Assembly: GCA_947501005.1 (NCBI GenBank)
Contig: CANMTU010000001.1
Location: forward strand, 1,388,501 to 1,452,500
Length of the DNA: 64,000 bases
Reading direction: 5' to 3'
Origin: an uncultured Erythrobacter sp.
GTDB lineage: Bacteria > Pseudomonadota > Alphaproteobacteria > Sphingomonadales > Sphingomonadaceae
Shown: positions 22,675-31,936 of the stretch, in pieces
Numbering within the stretch: the first letter of the stretch is position 1
Layout: each line of letters begins with the position of its first letter
Translations under genes and position numbers: made by a program
Notes under the pieces: generated by a model
What the model was told of the DNA's origin: nothing
Databases searched by the model: none
What the model saw: the letters and a program-made list of their open reading frames with translations, nothing else

Positions 22675-24879
22675 TCAGCCTGCCTGCGGCCCGCTGCCCT
22701 GCGCCGGAGCGTTGGCCGAGAGCTTGAACTGCGCGAAGCCGCCCGCCGGGGTGACGCCGAGGACCCGCCCCGAACTGCCGCCCGGCAGGGATTGCAACGG
22801 CACGCCCGCCGATGCGAGCTCGTAGGGCGAAACCCGGTGCCGAGTGCAAAGGCCGCCAGCCCCGTCATCCACCAGTTCGCTTTCGAATTCGAGGCCTTGC
22901 GTATCGTCCATCGAACGCTTCACCGAACACACCGCGAGTTGTCCGCCGCCGAAATCGAGCACGAACTGAGTCCCGGTGGGCACATCCTCCAGCCCCTGGA
23001 TCATCGCCCCGGTGCGCGAGAGATTGCGCAGCGTGACCTCGTAATAGTAATCCTCGTGGATCAGCCCGACGCGGCGGAACACGGTGCGCCGGTTCGCCCG
23101 CTGGCTGCCCGCCTCGCTCGGCGCGATATGCCATTCCCCGTTGGCGATTTCCTGCGCGATCGCCTCGGCCGGAAGCGCCTCGGCGAAGACGAAGCCCTGC
23201 ACCTGGTCGACGCCGATCTGCTTGAGTTCGGCCATCAGACCCATCGCGTGCACTCCGCTGGCCGCGGTCTCCATCCCCATCGCATCGGCCAGGGCGACCA
23301 CCGCGCGGACCATCTCCATGTCGCCAAGCTCGTTGCCGATCAGCGGTTCGAAGAAATTGGCCCCGATCTTCAGGGTGTTGAGCGGGGCGCGCCGCAGATA
23401 GCTGAGCGAGGACAGGCCGGTTCCGAACCGGTCGAGCGTCAACCGCACGCCCAGTTTGAACAGGCCCGCCATCGCCTTCTCGACCTTGGCGGCATCGCCC
23501 AGCAGGACGCTTTCGGGCAATTGCAGTTCGAGCCGCGCGGGCTCGATACCCGTTTCCTCCAGCACCGCCTGGACCAGTTCGGCAAAGCCGATGGCTTCGA
23601 ACTGGACCGGGCTGACGGTCATCACGATGCGCAGGCTGCTGGGCCAGTTCGCGGCATCCTGGCAAGCCTTGCGCAGGCCCCATTCGCCGATCGGAATGAT
23701 CAGGCGGCTGCCCTCGGCGATCGGCAGGAAGGTTTCGGCGGGTACCCGCCCGCGCTCGTCGTCCTGCCAGCAAAACTGCGCCTCGAGCGCGACGACGCGG
23801 TTCGAGGCGAGATCGACGATCGGCTGGTATTCGAGCGCGAAATGTCCCTCCTCCATCGCGGCGGCGAGGTCGTCCTCCATGCGTTTGCGCAGGTTCGCCT
23901 CGTGTTCGAGATCGGCGGCATAGAAGCGGAACTGACCCCGCCCGCCATTCTTCGAGGCGTAGAGCGCGAGGTCGGCGGCGCGGCACAATTCGTCGCGCTC
24001 CACGCCGTCATACGGGGCGATGGCGATGCCGACCGAACACCCGATGGTGCAGCGCCCTTCCTCGACCGAATAGGGCTGCGAGAGCATCTGGATGATCTTC
24101 TTGGCGATCTCGCCCAGCTCGCCGCGATCGTCGATATCGGGGATGAGGACCTGGAATTCGTCGCCGCCCAATCGCCCGATCTCGCCGCGGCCGTTGATTG
24201 CCCCCCGCAACCGTTCGGCGACCTGTTGCAGCAATTGATCGCCCGCCGCATGGCCGAGCGTGTCGTTGACCTGCTTGAACCGGTCGAGGTCGAGCATCAT
24301 CAGGGCGGCGGCGCGCTCCGCATGGCGGAAGGTGTGCAGCGTCGAATCGATCCGCTGCTCCATCCGGTGGCGATTGGCGAGGCCGGTCAGCGAATCGAAC
24401 TTGGCGAGGCGATTGGCTTCCTCCTCGCCGCGAAATTCCTCGGTGATGTCGGCCGCGCTGCCGCGAAAGCCGACGAACGCGCCATTCCCGTCATAAGCCG
24501 GGCGCCCGGACAGGCGCAGCACCAGGTCCATCCCGCGCGCATCCAGCTTGACCACGATGTTGGCAAAGCTCTTGCGCGTACCCAGCTTCAGGCCGAGCGA
24601 GCGCGACTCGCTGTCGTCTTCCAGCGGCACGAAGATCTTCTGGATCGGTTGCCCGGCGATCCGCGTGACCAGATCGCCCAGTTCGCCGGCAATCGCCGGG
24701 CTGAGATATTCGAGGCCGCCGGCGGCATTGCTCGCCCAGAAGGATACGACCCCGGTTTCCTCGAGCTGTTCGACGATCGCGATCTTGTCGGCGGCGACGA
24801 ATGCGGCACTGGCCGCGGCCGATCCGGCAGCGTCCGACCTGCGGCCCCTGAACAATTCGGAGAAGGGCATTGCCCCCAT
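22675..24879 (-). CDS. PAS-GGDEF-EAL-PilZ protein; GGDEF intact, EAL degenerate
   Basis: 734 residues. PAS-like region about 35-145, GGDEF domain about 155-320, EAL-type domain about 335-585, PilZ-like domain about 596-690. The cyclase signature is intact (Gly238-Gly-Asp-Glu-Phe242) with [15 protein letters not shown] upstream. The EAL domain keeps Glu366, Asp483, Lys504 and Gln561 but has lost four conserved catalytic or metal positions: Asn to Thr421, Glu to Gln453, second Asp of DDFG to Arg484, and Glu of AEGVE to Ser541. EAL itself reads EAQ. I predict a diguanylate cyclase without phosphodiesterase activity. No RxxD inhibitory site precedes GGDEF. It is a tandem paralogue of the next gene. 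Confidence 0.92.
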   Translation of the reverse strand: MGAMPFSELFRGRRSDAAGSAAASAAFVAADKIAIVEQLEETGVVSFWASNAAGGLEYLSPAIAGELGDLVTRIAGQPIQKIFVPLEDDSESRSLGLKLGTRKSFANIVVKLDARGMDLVLRLSGRPAYDGNGAFVGFRGSAADITEEFRGEEEANRLAKFDSLTGLANRHRMEQRIDSTLHTFRHAERAAALMMLDLDRFKQVNDTLGHAAGDQLLQQVAERLRGAINGRGEIGRLGGDEFQVLIPDIDDRGELGEIAKKIIQMLSQPYSVEEGRCTIGCSVGIAIAPYDGVERDELCRAADLALYASKNGGRGQFRFYAADLEHEANLRKRMEDDLAAAMEEGHFALEYQPIVDLASNRVVALEAQFCWQDDERGRVPAETFLPIAEGSRLIIPIGEWGLRKACQDAANWPSSLRIVMTVSPVQFEAIGFAELVQAVLEETGIEPARLELQLPESVLLGDAAKVEKAMAGLFKLGVRLTLDRFGTGLSSLSYLRRAPLNTLKIGANFFEPLIGNELGDMEMVRAVVALADAMGMETAASGVHAMGLMAELKQIGVDQVQGFVFAEALPAEAIAQEIANGEWHIAPSEAGSQRANRRTVFRRVGLIHEDYYYEVTLRNLSRTGAMIQGLEDVPTGTQFVLDFGGGQLAVCSVKRSMDDTQGLEFESELVDDGAGGLCTRHRVSPYELASAGVPLQSLPGGSSGRVLGVTPAGGFAQFKLSANAPAQGSGPQAG

Positions 24880-24967
24880 CGCGGTTCCGATCCTCTTCCT
24901 GCGTCCTGTACCGCTCGTCGTAAAGGCAAGTGGTTAGCATTTCGCTAACCGCCCACCCCTGCCCGCA

Positions 24968-27175
24968 TCAGCGGGGCGGGTGCGGCTCGACCTGCATGAA
25001 CCGGCGCGGCGCCGCGGCTTGCCCATGGCCACCGGCGATGAGACTGTAGGCGTCCTGCGGCAGCGCGGCGAGGGGGCGGCCCGCCGCCTCGATCTGATAG
25101 GGCGAGACCCGGTGCCGCGTGCATAGCCCCTCCGCGCCGTCGCTGATCAGCGGCGTCTCGAATTCGAGTCCCTGAGTGTGGGCCGACGAACGGCGCACGG
25201 TCGCGACAGCGAGCTGGCCGCCGCCGAGATCGACCACCACCTGCGTGCCGAGCGGAACGTTGAGCAGCCCCTCCACCATCGCCCCGGTTTTGGAGATATT
25301 GCGCAAGACCACGCGGTAGCGGTAATCCTCGTGGATCAGCCCGACGCGGCGGAAAACCGATTTGCGCTGCGCCCGAAACTTGGCCGGCCCGCGCGGTTCG
25401 TATTGCAGCTCGCCGCGTTCGAGCCGGGCAAGCAGTTCCTGATGGGTGATCGCGCGAGAGAAGATATAGCCCTGGATGCTTTCGGCCCGGCGATTGGTGA
25501 CGAGGGCGAGTTCATCCTTCGTCTCGACCCCCTCGGCCACGGTTTCCATGCCCAGCGCCTCGGCCAGACCGACGATCGCACTCATGATCGCGGCGTTGTT
25601 GTTGCCGTCTTCCGTGGCGCCGCGCACGAAGCTCTGGTCGATCTTGATCTTGTCGAACGGGGCGGTCTGCAGATAGCTGAGTGAGGAATACCCCGTCCCG
25701 AAGTCGTCCAGCGCCAGGCGAACGCCGAGCGCTTTCAGTTCCTCGAAAATGCGTTGGGTCCGCCCGCCATCGCCCATGAAGACGCTTTCGGTGATCTCCA
25801 GTTCGAGCCGCCGGGGATCGAGGCCGCTCGCCTGCAATGCGCGCTGCACGACCTGCGGGAAATCGTCATGCGCGAACTGGATGGTGGAGACGTTGACGGC
25901 GACGCGCAGTTCCAGCGGCCATTCCTGCGCTTGCCGGCAAACCTCGTGCAGGGCCCAGTCGCCCATCTGCTTGATGATGCCGATATCCTCGGCCACCGGA
26001 ATGAATTCCGCCGGCGAGATATTGCCGCGTTCGGGATGCTCCCACCGCATCAGCGCCTCGAGCGCCTTCATCTTGTGGGTCTTGGCATCGATGATCGGCT
26101 GGTAGAGCATGCGCAGCTCTTTCCGGACCAACGCATCGCGCAGGTCCATCTCGGTGCGCCGGCGCATCTTCGCCCCGTCCTTGAGGTCGCTCGAATAGAA
26201 ACGATATTGCCCCCGCCCCCCGCCTTTCGCGGCTTCGAGGGCGAGGTCCGCCGCGGTCATCAGCTCGCCGGTATCGAGCCCGTCATAGGGCGCAATAGCG
26301 ACCCCGATCGATGCGCCGACGATGGCCCGCGACCCGTTGATGGAATAGGGCTGGGAAACCATCTGGATGATCCGCGAGCCGAGTTCACCGACAAGGCCGC
26401 GATCGTCCATGTCGGGCAGCACGATCTGGAACTTGTCGCCATCGAGCCGGCCGATCATCCCGGTCTCGCCCACGATCCGCTCCAACCGGGCGGCCACCTG
26501 TTTCAGCAATTCGTCGCCCGCCGGATGGCCGAGCGTGTCGTTGACCTGCTTGAACCGGTCGAGATCGAGCGCGACCAGCGCGCAGGACCGCTTGGCATTG
26601 CGATAGATCGTCAGCGTCTCGCCCAGCCGCTTGGCCATGCGGTGGCGGTTGGCCAGCCCGGTCAGCGTATCGTACTGGGCCTGGTGCTTGGCATCGCGCT
26701 GCGCCTTGAGGGCTTCCGTACAATCCCGCGCGCTGCCACGATAGCCGCAGAACCGGTTGCCCGCGTCGAACACCGGTTTGCCGGCGATTTCCCACCACAA
26801 GTCCTCTTCGGTGCCGGCGAGCCGGGCTGCGAACTGCGTGATCGAATTACGGGCGCGCAACAGAAACGCCAGCGGCCGCTCGCCCTGCCCGTCCTCGTCG
26901 TCGCTTTCGGCTGTGAACAGGTCGGCGAAGGGCTTGCCGCCGAGGTCGGCAACCGTCCAGCCATGCTTCTCCATCGCGCTTTTGGAGAGGTAGGTCAGCA
27001 CGCCGTCCGCATCGGTCGCCCAGAACCAGCCTAGGCCGGCATTCTCGAAACTGTCGAGCAATTGGATTCGCAGGGCCGGATCGTTTTGCGCGGTCAGATC
27101 CGTTGGCACATTCGCCGATGAGTCGCCGTGCCGGCCGAGAAGGCTTTTGGCGAAAAATCCGGCCATACCTCGCAT
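24968..27175 (-). CDS. PAS-GGDEF-EAL-PilZ protein; EAL intact, GGDEF degenerate
   Basis: 735 residues with the same architecture and similar spacing as its neighbour 88 bp downstream. The cyclase signature is degenerate: Asp245-Gly-Asp-Lys248-Phe in place of GGDEF, so the metal/catalytic glutamate is a lysine. The EAL domain keeps every residue I can check: Glu373-Ala-Leu375, Asn428, Glu460, Asp490-Asp491, Lys511, Glu548 and Gln568. I predict a c-di-GMP phosphodiesterase with an inactive, perhaps GTP-sensing, GGDEF domain. The C-terminal PilZ-like domain shares [11 protein letters not shown] with the paralogue. Alternative ATG at 27166 removes three residues. Confidence 0.92.
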   Translation of the reverse strand: MRGMAGFFAKSLLGRHGDSSANVPTDLTAQNDPALRIQLLDSFENAGLGWFWATDADGVLTYLSKSAMEKHGWTVADLGGKPFADLFTAESDDEDGQGERPLAFLLRARNSITQFAARLAGTEEDLWWEIAGKPVFDAGNRFCGYRGSARDCTEALKAQRDAKHQAQYDTLTGLANRHRMAKRLGETLTIYRNAKRSCALVALDLDRFKQVNDTLGHPAGDELLKQVAARLERIVGETGMIGRLDGDKFQIVLPDMDDRGLVGELGSRIIQMVSQPYSINGSRAIVGASIGVAIAPYDGLDTGELMTAADLALEAAKGGGRGQYRFYSSDLKDGAKMRRRTEMDLRDALVRKELRMLYQPIIDAKTHKMKALEALMRWEHPERGNISPAEFIPVAEDIGIIKQMGDWALHEVCRQAQEWPLELRVAVNVSTIQFAHDDFPQVVQRALQASGLDPRRLELEITESVFMGDGGRTQRIFEELKALGVRLALDDFGTGYSSLSYLQTAPFDKIKIDQSFVRGATEDGNNNAAIMSAIVGLAEALGMETVAEGVETKDELALVTNRRAESIQGYIFSRAITHQELLARLERGELQYEPRGPAKFRAQRKSVFRRVGLIHEDYRYRVVLRNISKTGAMVEGLLNVPLGTQVVVDLGGGQLAVATVRRSSAHTQGLEFETPLISDGAEGLCTRHRVSPYQIEAAGRPLAALPQDAYSLIAGGHGQAAAPRRFMQVEPHPPR

Positions 27176-27371
27176 CTACCCCGTTTCAGCCACGACCCCG
27201 CGTGGCGCGTTCGTAAAACATGATAGGAAAGAAGGGTTACCAAACCCATAACCATCCTTCGCCCGCCAAGGCGACCCCTTGTGAAGGTCGGTAGGAGGGG
27301 GCATGCTGCTCCTTGCAGCGTTCCCGGTATCTGGCTCAAGATGCGGAGCGAGCAGGCGAAGGGAACCGTTC

Positions 27372-28679
27372 ATGCGTCATATCGCGATCGTGGGATCGGG
27401 GCCGGCAGGCTACTATACCGCCGAAGCGGCTGCGAAGACCTGGGGCGACGGTGTCCGGATCGACGTGTTCGACCGGCTGCCGGTGCCCTTCGGCCTGATC
27501 CGCACAGGCGTTGCGCCCGACCACCAGTCGATCAAGGGGGTCTCCGCCCGTTATCAGAAGACGGCGCTGGCCGATAACGTCCGCTTCGTGGGCAATGTCA
27601 CGCTGGGCGAACAGGTTTCGGTCGAGGAATTGCGCGCGCTCTACGACGCCGTCATCCTGGCGACCGGGGCGCCGGCCGACCGTTCGCTGGGGATCGAGGG
27701 GTCCGATCTCGGCAATGTGTTCGGAAGCGCGGCTTTCGTCGGCTGGTATAACGGCCATCCCGCCTTCGCCCGGCTCGACCCGGACCTGACCGGCAGCCAT
27801 GTCGTCGTCGTCGGCGTGGGGAACGTGGCGCTCGACGTCGCGCGGATCCTCGCCAAGACGCCGGAGGAATTCGCCGGGTCGGACATCGTCGACCATGCGC
27901 TTCGCTCGCTTGCCGCCGGCAAGGTGCGGCGGATCACGATCCTCGGCCGGCGGGGGCCGCATCAGGTGCAGATGACGCCGAAGGAATTGGGAGAGCTCGG
28001 CCATCTCGACCGCGCCGCGCCGCATGTCGACCCGGCGGACCTGCCACCTCCGGAGGCCGACGAGGGGCTGGAGCCGGGCCTGCGCAAATCGGTCGCGCTG
28101 CTGCGGCAATTCGCCAGCGAGGCGCAGGAAAAGCCGATCGCGATCGACTTCGATTTCTTCGCCAGCCCCCGGCGTTTCGTCGAATCAGGCGGCCGCGTCA
28201 CCCATGTCGAGGTGGAGGAGACCGCCTTCGACGGAACCCGCCTTGCCGCGACCGGGCGCATGTACACCATCCCGGCCGATCTGGTGGTGACGTGCATCGG
28301 CTATCGCACCACGGCCATTCCGGGCGTGCCGTTCGACGAGGCCGCCGGGCGCTTCGTCAACGAGGACGGGCGGATCGGCCCGGGCCTGTATTGCGTCGGC
28401 TGGGCGAAGCGCGGGCCGACCGGCACTATCGGCACCAACCGGCCCGATGGCTACAACGTCATCGAACGGGTGGAAAGCGACATCGGCGAAGGTTCGGGCA
28501 AGGCAGGCCGCGCCGGGTTCGACGCGCTGGCGGCCGAACGGGATCTCGACGTCGTGACCTTCCGCGACTGGCAGGAGATCGAGAAGGCCGAGGCCGCCGC
28601 CGCCCGCGCCGGGGCGCCGCGCGAGAAATTCGTCGATATCGAGCGGATGATCGCCGCCCGGCGCAAAGCGCGCGATTGA
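27372..28679 (+). CDS. Ferredoxin--NADP+ reductase, adrenodoxin-reductase type
   Basis: 435 residues. FAD-binding GSGPAGYYTAEAA at the N-terminus, RLPVPFGLIRTGVAPDHQ, then the NADP-binding GVGNVALDVARIL and ILGRRGPHQ. The late block GWAKRGPTGTIGTNRPDGYNVIE is diagnostic of adrenodoxin/FprA-type reductases. It passes electrons between NADPH and a ferredoxin, probably for P450s or iron-sulfur assembly. The ATG at 27372 gives MRHIAIVGSGPAG; the ATG at 27303 adds a basic stretch outside the fold. Transcribed alone, divergent from the GGDEF/EAL pair. Confidence 0.9.
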   Translation: MRHIAIVGSGPAGYYTAEAAAKTWGDGVRIDVFDRLPVPFGLIRTGVAPDHQSIKGVSARYQKTALADNVRFVGNVTLGEQVSVEELRALYDAVILATGAPADRSLGIEGSDLGNVFGSAAFVGWYNGHPAFARLDPDLTGSHVVVVGVGNVALDVARILAKTPEEFAGSDIVDHALRSLAAGKVRRITILGRRGPHQVQMTPKELGELGHLDRAAPHVDPADLPPPEADEGLEPGLRKSVALLRQFASEAQEKPIAIDFDFFASPRRFVESGGRVTHVEVEETAFDGTRLAATGRMYTIPADLVVTCIGYRTTAIPGVPFDEAAGRFVNEDGRIGPGLYCVGWAKRGPTGTIGTNRPDGYNVIERVESDIGEGSGKAGRAGFDALAAERDLDVVTFRDWQEIEKAEAAAARAGAPREKFVDIERMIAARRKARD

Positions 28680-28700
28680 ACGGGCGGGGAGCTTTTGCAC

Positions 28701-28720
28701 TGCACAAGCGCTCTTGTGCA
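28701..28720. promoter_or_regulatory. TGC-rich inverted repeat, candidate operator
   Basis: TGCACAAG (28701-28708) and CTTGTGCA (28713-28720) form a perfect 8 bp inverted repeat around CGCT, flanked by further TTGCAC and TGCA words. It has no T-run, so it does not look like a terminator. It lies 30 bases before the PHA depolymerase-like ATG, a good place for a repressor. TGC-rich operators are known for PhaR-type regulators of PHA metabolism; a link is inference. Confidence 0.4.
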
Positions 28721-28749
28721 ATGCATCATAAAACTGACATACGCCAGTC

Positions 28750-29577
28750 ATGACCACTTCCCACAGCCAGGTTCTCAGCGCGCGCATCAAGATGGTCGAG
28801 GCGGGCGGGCACAAGATGCGCATCGCCTGCTGGCGGCTGGACCGGCGATCCGCCCATCCCCCGCTGCTGTTCTTTAACGGCATCGGCGCGAATATCGAAG
28901 CCATCGCCCCGCTGGCGGAGCGGCTGGACGATCGCCCCTTCATTACCTTCGACATGCCCGGCGTCGGCCGCAGTCCGGATCCCGTCCTCCCCTACAACCC
29001 GATCACCATGGCATGGACGGCGAGCCGGATCCTCGATCAGCTTGAGATCGAGCGGGCGGACGTGATGGGCTTTTCCTGGGGCGGCGCGCTGGCGCAGCAA
29101 TTCGCCCTGCAGCACGCGTCGCGCATTCGCCGGCTGGTGCTCGCCAGCACCTTTCCCGGCATGTTCATGGTGCCGGGCGATCTCTCGATCATCGCTCGCA
29201 TGGTGCTGTCGCAGCGGTTTTCCGATGCGGCGTTCCTCAACGAACACATGCTGTCGCTTTACGGCCAACCCAAGTCGCGCCCCCGGCACCGGTCGGAATT
29301 CGTCGGCCGGCTGACCGCGCCCTCGTCGCGCGGGGTGCTCTACCAGATGGCGGCGATGACGGGGTGGAGCAGCCTGCCTTTCCTTCCGCTGATCAAGACG
29401 CCCACGCTGGTTATCACGGGCGACGAGGACCAGATCGTGCCCCCCGCCAATGCCGACGTGCTGGTATCGAGCATCCCGTCAGCCGAACTTATGACCATGC
29501 AGGCCGCCGGCCATCTCGTCCTGCTGACTCATATCGACGAGACGCTGGTACGGCTGCGCGCGTTTCTAGGCGAATAG
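28750..29577 (+). CDS. phaZ: Alpha/beta hydrolase, intracellular poly(3-hydroxyalkanoate) depolymerase-like
   Basis: 275 residues. Alpha/beta hydrolase fold with oxyanion region FFNGIGAN, nucleophile elbow GFSWGG, aspartate in TGDEDQIVPP and histidine in AAGHLVLLT. The order and the NGIGAN and MPGVGRSPDP segments resemble PhaZ of medium-chain PHA degraders, which release hydroxyacid monomers from storage granules. Substrate is inferred. No signal peptide, so cytoplasmic. bdhA elsewhere in the window would take up the short-chain product. Confidence 0.75.
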   Translation: MTTSHSQVLSARIKMVEAGGHKMRIACWRLDRRSAHPPLLFFNGIGANIEAIAPLAERLDDRPFITFDMPGVGRSPDPVLPYNPITMAWTASRILDQLEIERADVMGFSWGGALAQQFALQHASRIRRLVLASTFPGMFMVPGDLSIIARMVLSQRFSDAAFLNEHMLSLYGQPKSRPRHRSEFVGRLTAPSSRGVLYQMAAMTGWSSLPFLPLIKTPTLVITGDEDQIVPPANADVLVSSIPSAELMTMQAAGHLVLLTHIDETLVRLRAFLGE

Positions 29578-29636
29578 GGAAACAAGCGCGGCGGCTGCGG
29601 TGTTGGGGAAGAGAAACCCCAACCGGAGATATACGC

Positions 29637-30644
29637 ATGAAAGCCGTCCGCATCGGCGCGCCTGCCACCCTCGACAGCCTCGAACCGTTCGAGACCGACG
29701 CCCCGCCCGCCCCCGGGCCGGGCGAAGTGCAGGTCCGCATTCGGGCCAGTTCGCTTAATTTCCACGATTATGCCGTGGTCACCGGCATGATCCCCGCCGC
29801 AGCCGGGCGCATCCCGATGTCGGACGGCGCAGGCGAGGTGCTTGCCGTCGGCCCCGGGGTCACCCTGTTCGCGCCGGGCGATGCCGTCGTTTCGACCTTC
29901 TTTCCCGACTGGATCGACGGCCTGCCGCCCACCACCGCCTTCACCGGCGTCCCGGGCGACGGGATCGACGGCTATGCGCGTGAGATCGTCAACGTGCCCG
30001 AACTGGCGCTGACCCGCGCGCCCAAGGGCTATTCCCACGCGCAGGCGGCGACCCTCACCTGCGCCGGGGTGACGGCGTGGCGCGCCCTGTTCGTCGACGG
30101 CGGTGTGAAGCCCGGCGATACCGTGCTGGTGCAGGGGACCGGCGGGGTCTCGATCATCGCCCTGCAACTCGCCAAGGCGGCGGGCGCCTATGTCATCGCG
30201 ACGAGTTCGTCGGACGAGAAAATTGAGCGCCTGAAAAGCATGGGTGCCGATCACACCCTGAATTACGAGAATACGCCTGATTGGGGCAAGGCCGTCATGA
30301 AGCTGACCGGCGGGGCGGGCGTCGATACGGTGGTCGAGATCGGCGGGCCAGGGACGCTCAACCAGTCGATCGACGCGGTGCGGGTCGGCGGGCACATCGC
30401 GTTGATCGGGGTCCTCACCGGGCGCGAAGGCGTGATCCATACGGCCAAGCTGATGGGGAAGAACGCACGAATACAGGGGATAACGGTCGGCAGTCGGGCA
30501 ATGCAGCTCGACCTAATCGACGCAATCGAGGCCAACGGGATCGAGCCGGTGATCAGCGACAGCTTCCCGCTCGATCGGCTGGCCGACACCTTCCGGCATC
30601 AGGAAAGCGGCCGGCATTTCGGCAAGATCGGAGTGGAAATCTAG
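29637..30644 (+). CDS. Zinc-independent alcohol dehydrogenase/quinone reductase-like (MDR)
   Basis: 335 residues, MDR fold. N-terminal catalytic domain with SSLNFHDYAVVTGMIP, then NAD(P)-binding VQGTGGVSIIALQLAKAAGA and GADHTLNYENTPDWG. The four-cysteine structural zinc loop of classical ADHs is absent. A GGAG sits about nine bases before the ATG at 29637. It follows the hydrolase gene by 59 bp on the same strand and meets dnaN convergently. Substrate unknown. Confidence 0.88.
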   Translation: MKAVRIGAPATLDSLEPFETDAPPAPGPGEVQVRIRASSLNFHDYAVVTGMIPAAAGRIPMSDGAGEVLAVGPGVTLFAPGDAVVSTFFPDWIDGLPPTTAFTGVPGDGIDGYAREIVNVPELALTRAPKGYSHAQAATLTCAGVTAWRALFVDGGVKPGDTVLVQGTGGVSIIALQLAKAAGAYVIATSSSDEKIERLKSMGADHTLNYENTPDWGKAVMKLTGGAGVDTVVEIGGPGTLNQSIDAVRVGGHIALIGVLTGREGVIHTAKLMGKNARIQGITVGSRAMQLDLIDAIEANGIEPVISDSFPLDRLADTFRHQESGRHFGKIGVEI

Positions 30645-30653
30645 GCGGAGCCC

Positions 30654-31781
30654 TCAGACCCGCATCGGCATCAGCACATATAGCGCCGGCGCATTGTCGT
30701 CCTTGCGGATGAGCGTCGGCGCACCGGCATCGGCCAGGTGAATTTCGACCGTATCGCTGTCGATCTGGCTGAGGATATCCTTGAGGTAGCCGGCGTTGAA
30801 GCCGATCTCGAACCCTTCGGCATCGTATTCCGCCGCCAGTTCCTCGGCCGCGGTGCCGTTGTCGGGGCTGGTGACGGTGAGCGTCACCTTGTCCTTCTCC
30901 AGCCCCATCTTCACCGCGCGGGTCTTTTCCGTCGCGATGGTCGCCACACGGTCGACGCCCTGGAAGAAGCTCTTGGGATCGAGCTTCAACAGCTTGTCGT
31001 TACCCGTTGGAATGACGCGGGAATAATCGGGGAATGTGCCGTCGATCAGCTTGCTGGTCAGGACCACCCCACCTTCGCCACCGAGGCGGAAGCGGATCTT
31101 GCTGGCAGACAGGTCGACCTGGACATTGCCGTCCATCGCCTCGTCCAGCAGCTTGCGCAGTTCGGCCACGGCTTTACGCGGTACGATCACATCAGGCATG
31201 CCCTCGGCCCCCTCGGGCCGGGGCAAGGTGAAGCGCGCGAGGCGGTGACCGTCGGTCGCGGCGGCTTTCAGCACCGGCTGATCCTCGTCCGAGACGTGGA
31301 AGAAGATGCCGTTGAGATAATAGCGCGTCTCCTCGGTCGAGATCGCGAAGCGGGTGCGGTCGATCAATTCGGCCAAAGTGCGCGCCGGCAGTTCGAAGCT
31401 GGTCGGCAGGTCGCCTTCCACGATTACCGGGAAATCGTCGCGCGGCAGGGTCGGCAGCGAGAAGCGGCTGCGCCCGGCCTTCACCGTCATGCGGTTTTCC
31501 GCCGTTTCCAGGCTGACCTGGCTGCCATCGGGCAGCTTGCGCGCGATATCGAACAGCAGGTGGGCCGAGACGGTAACCGAACCGGGGTTCTCGACGCTGG
31601 CGGCGTCCATATGCTCGACCACCTGGAGATCGAGATCGGTCGCCATGACCTTGAGCGAAGCCTCTCCGTCCGCCTCGATCAGGACGTTGGACAGGATGGG
31701 GATCGTATTGCGCCGCTCCACGACCGACTGCACATGGCTGAGACAGCGCAGCAGGGTCGCGCGTTCGATAGTGGCCTTCAT
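30654..31781 (-). CDS. dnaN: DNA polymerase III beta subunit (sliding clamp)
   Basis: 375 residues, standard length, forming the ring that tethers the replicase. Three repeated clamp domains: MKATIERATLLRCLSHVQSVVERRN.. opens the first; EETRYYLNGIFFH and ATDGHRLA lie in the second; SPDNGTAAEELAAEYDAEGFEIGFN and YVLMPMRV close the third. The ATG at 31781 matches the family; the in-frame ATG at 31811 was rejected. It is not beside dnaA or recF here; it follows fabG after a 155 bp gap on the same strand. Confidence 0.97.
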   Translation of the reverse strand: MKATIERATLLRCLSHVQSVVERRNTIPILSNVLIEADGEASLKVMATDLDLQVVEHMDAASVENPGSVTVSAHLLFDIARKLPDGSQVSLETAENRMTVKAGRSRFSLPTLPRDDFPVIVEGDLPTSFELPARTLAELIDRTRFAISTEETRYYLNGIFFHVSDEDQPVLKAAATDGHRLARFTLPRPEGAEGMPDVIVPRKAVAELRKLLDEAMDGNVQVDLSASKIRFRLGGEGGVVLTSKLIDGTFPDYSRVIPTGNDKLLKLDPKSFFQGVDRVATIATEKTRAVKMGLEKDKVTLTVTSPDNGTAAEELAAEYDAEGFEIGFNAGYLKDILSQIDSDTVEIHLADAGAPTLIRKDDNAPALYVLMPMRV

Positions 31782-31936
31782 GGTTCTCTTTTCGTCCCTT
31801 ATGGGCGCCACGGGCCGGAATCGCCCCCCAGCGCCGGAATTGCGCCGCCGACCTTAGCGGTCGCGGTCCCCCTCGCAAGGGCGCGGGAGCGCGGGGGCGG
31901 ATTCCTTGGGGATAACCGCGGGCCCGCGCCGCCAGT

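Noticed and set aside
22450..24948. 832-codon plus-strand ORF antisense to the GGDEF/EAL gene
   Set aside because: Composition (Arg, His, Gln, Asp) and lack of motifs mark a shadow frame of the coding strand.
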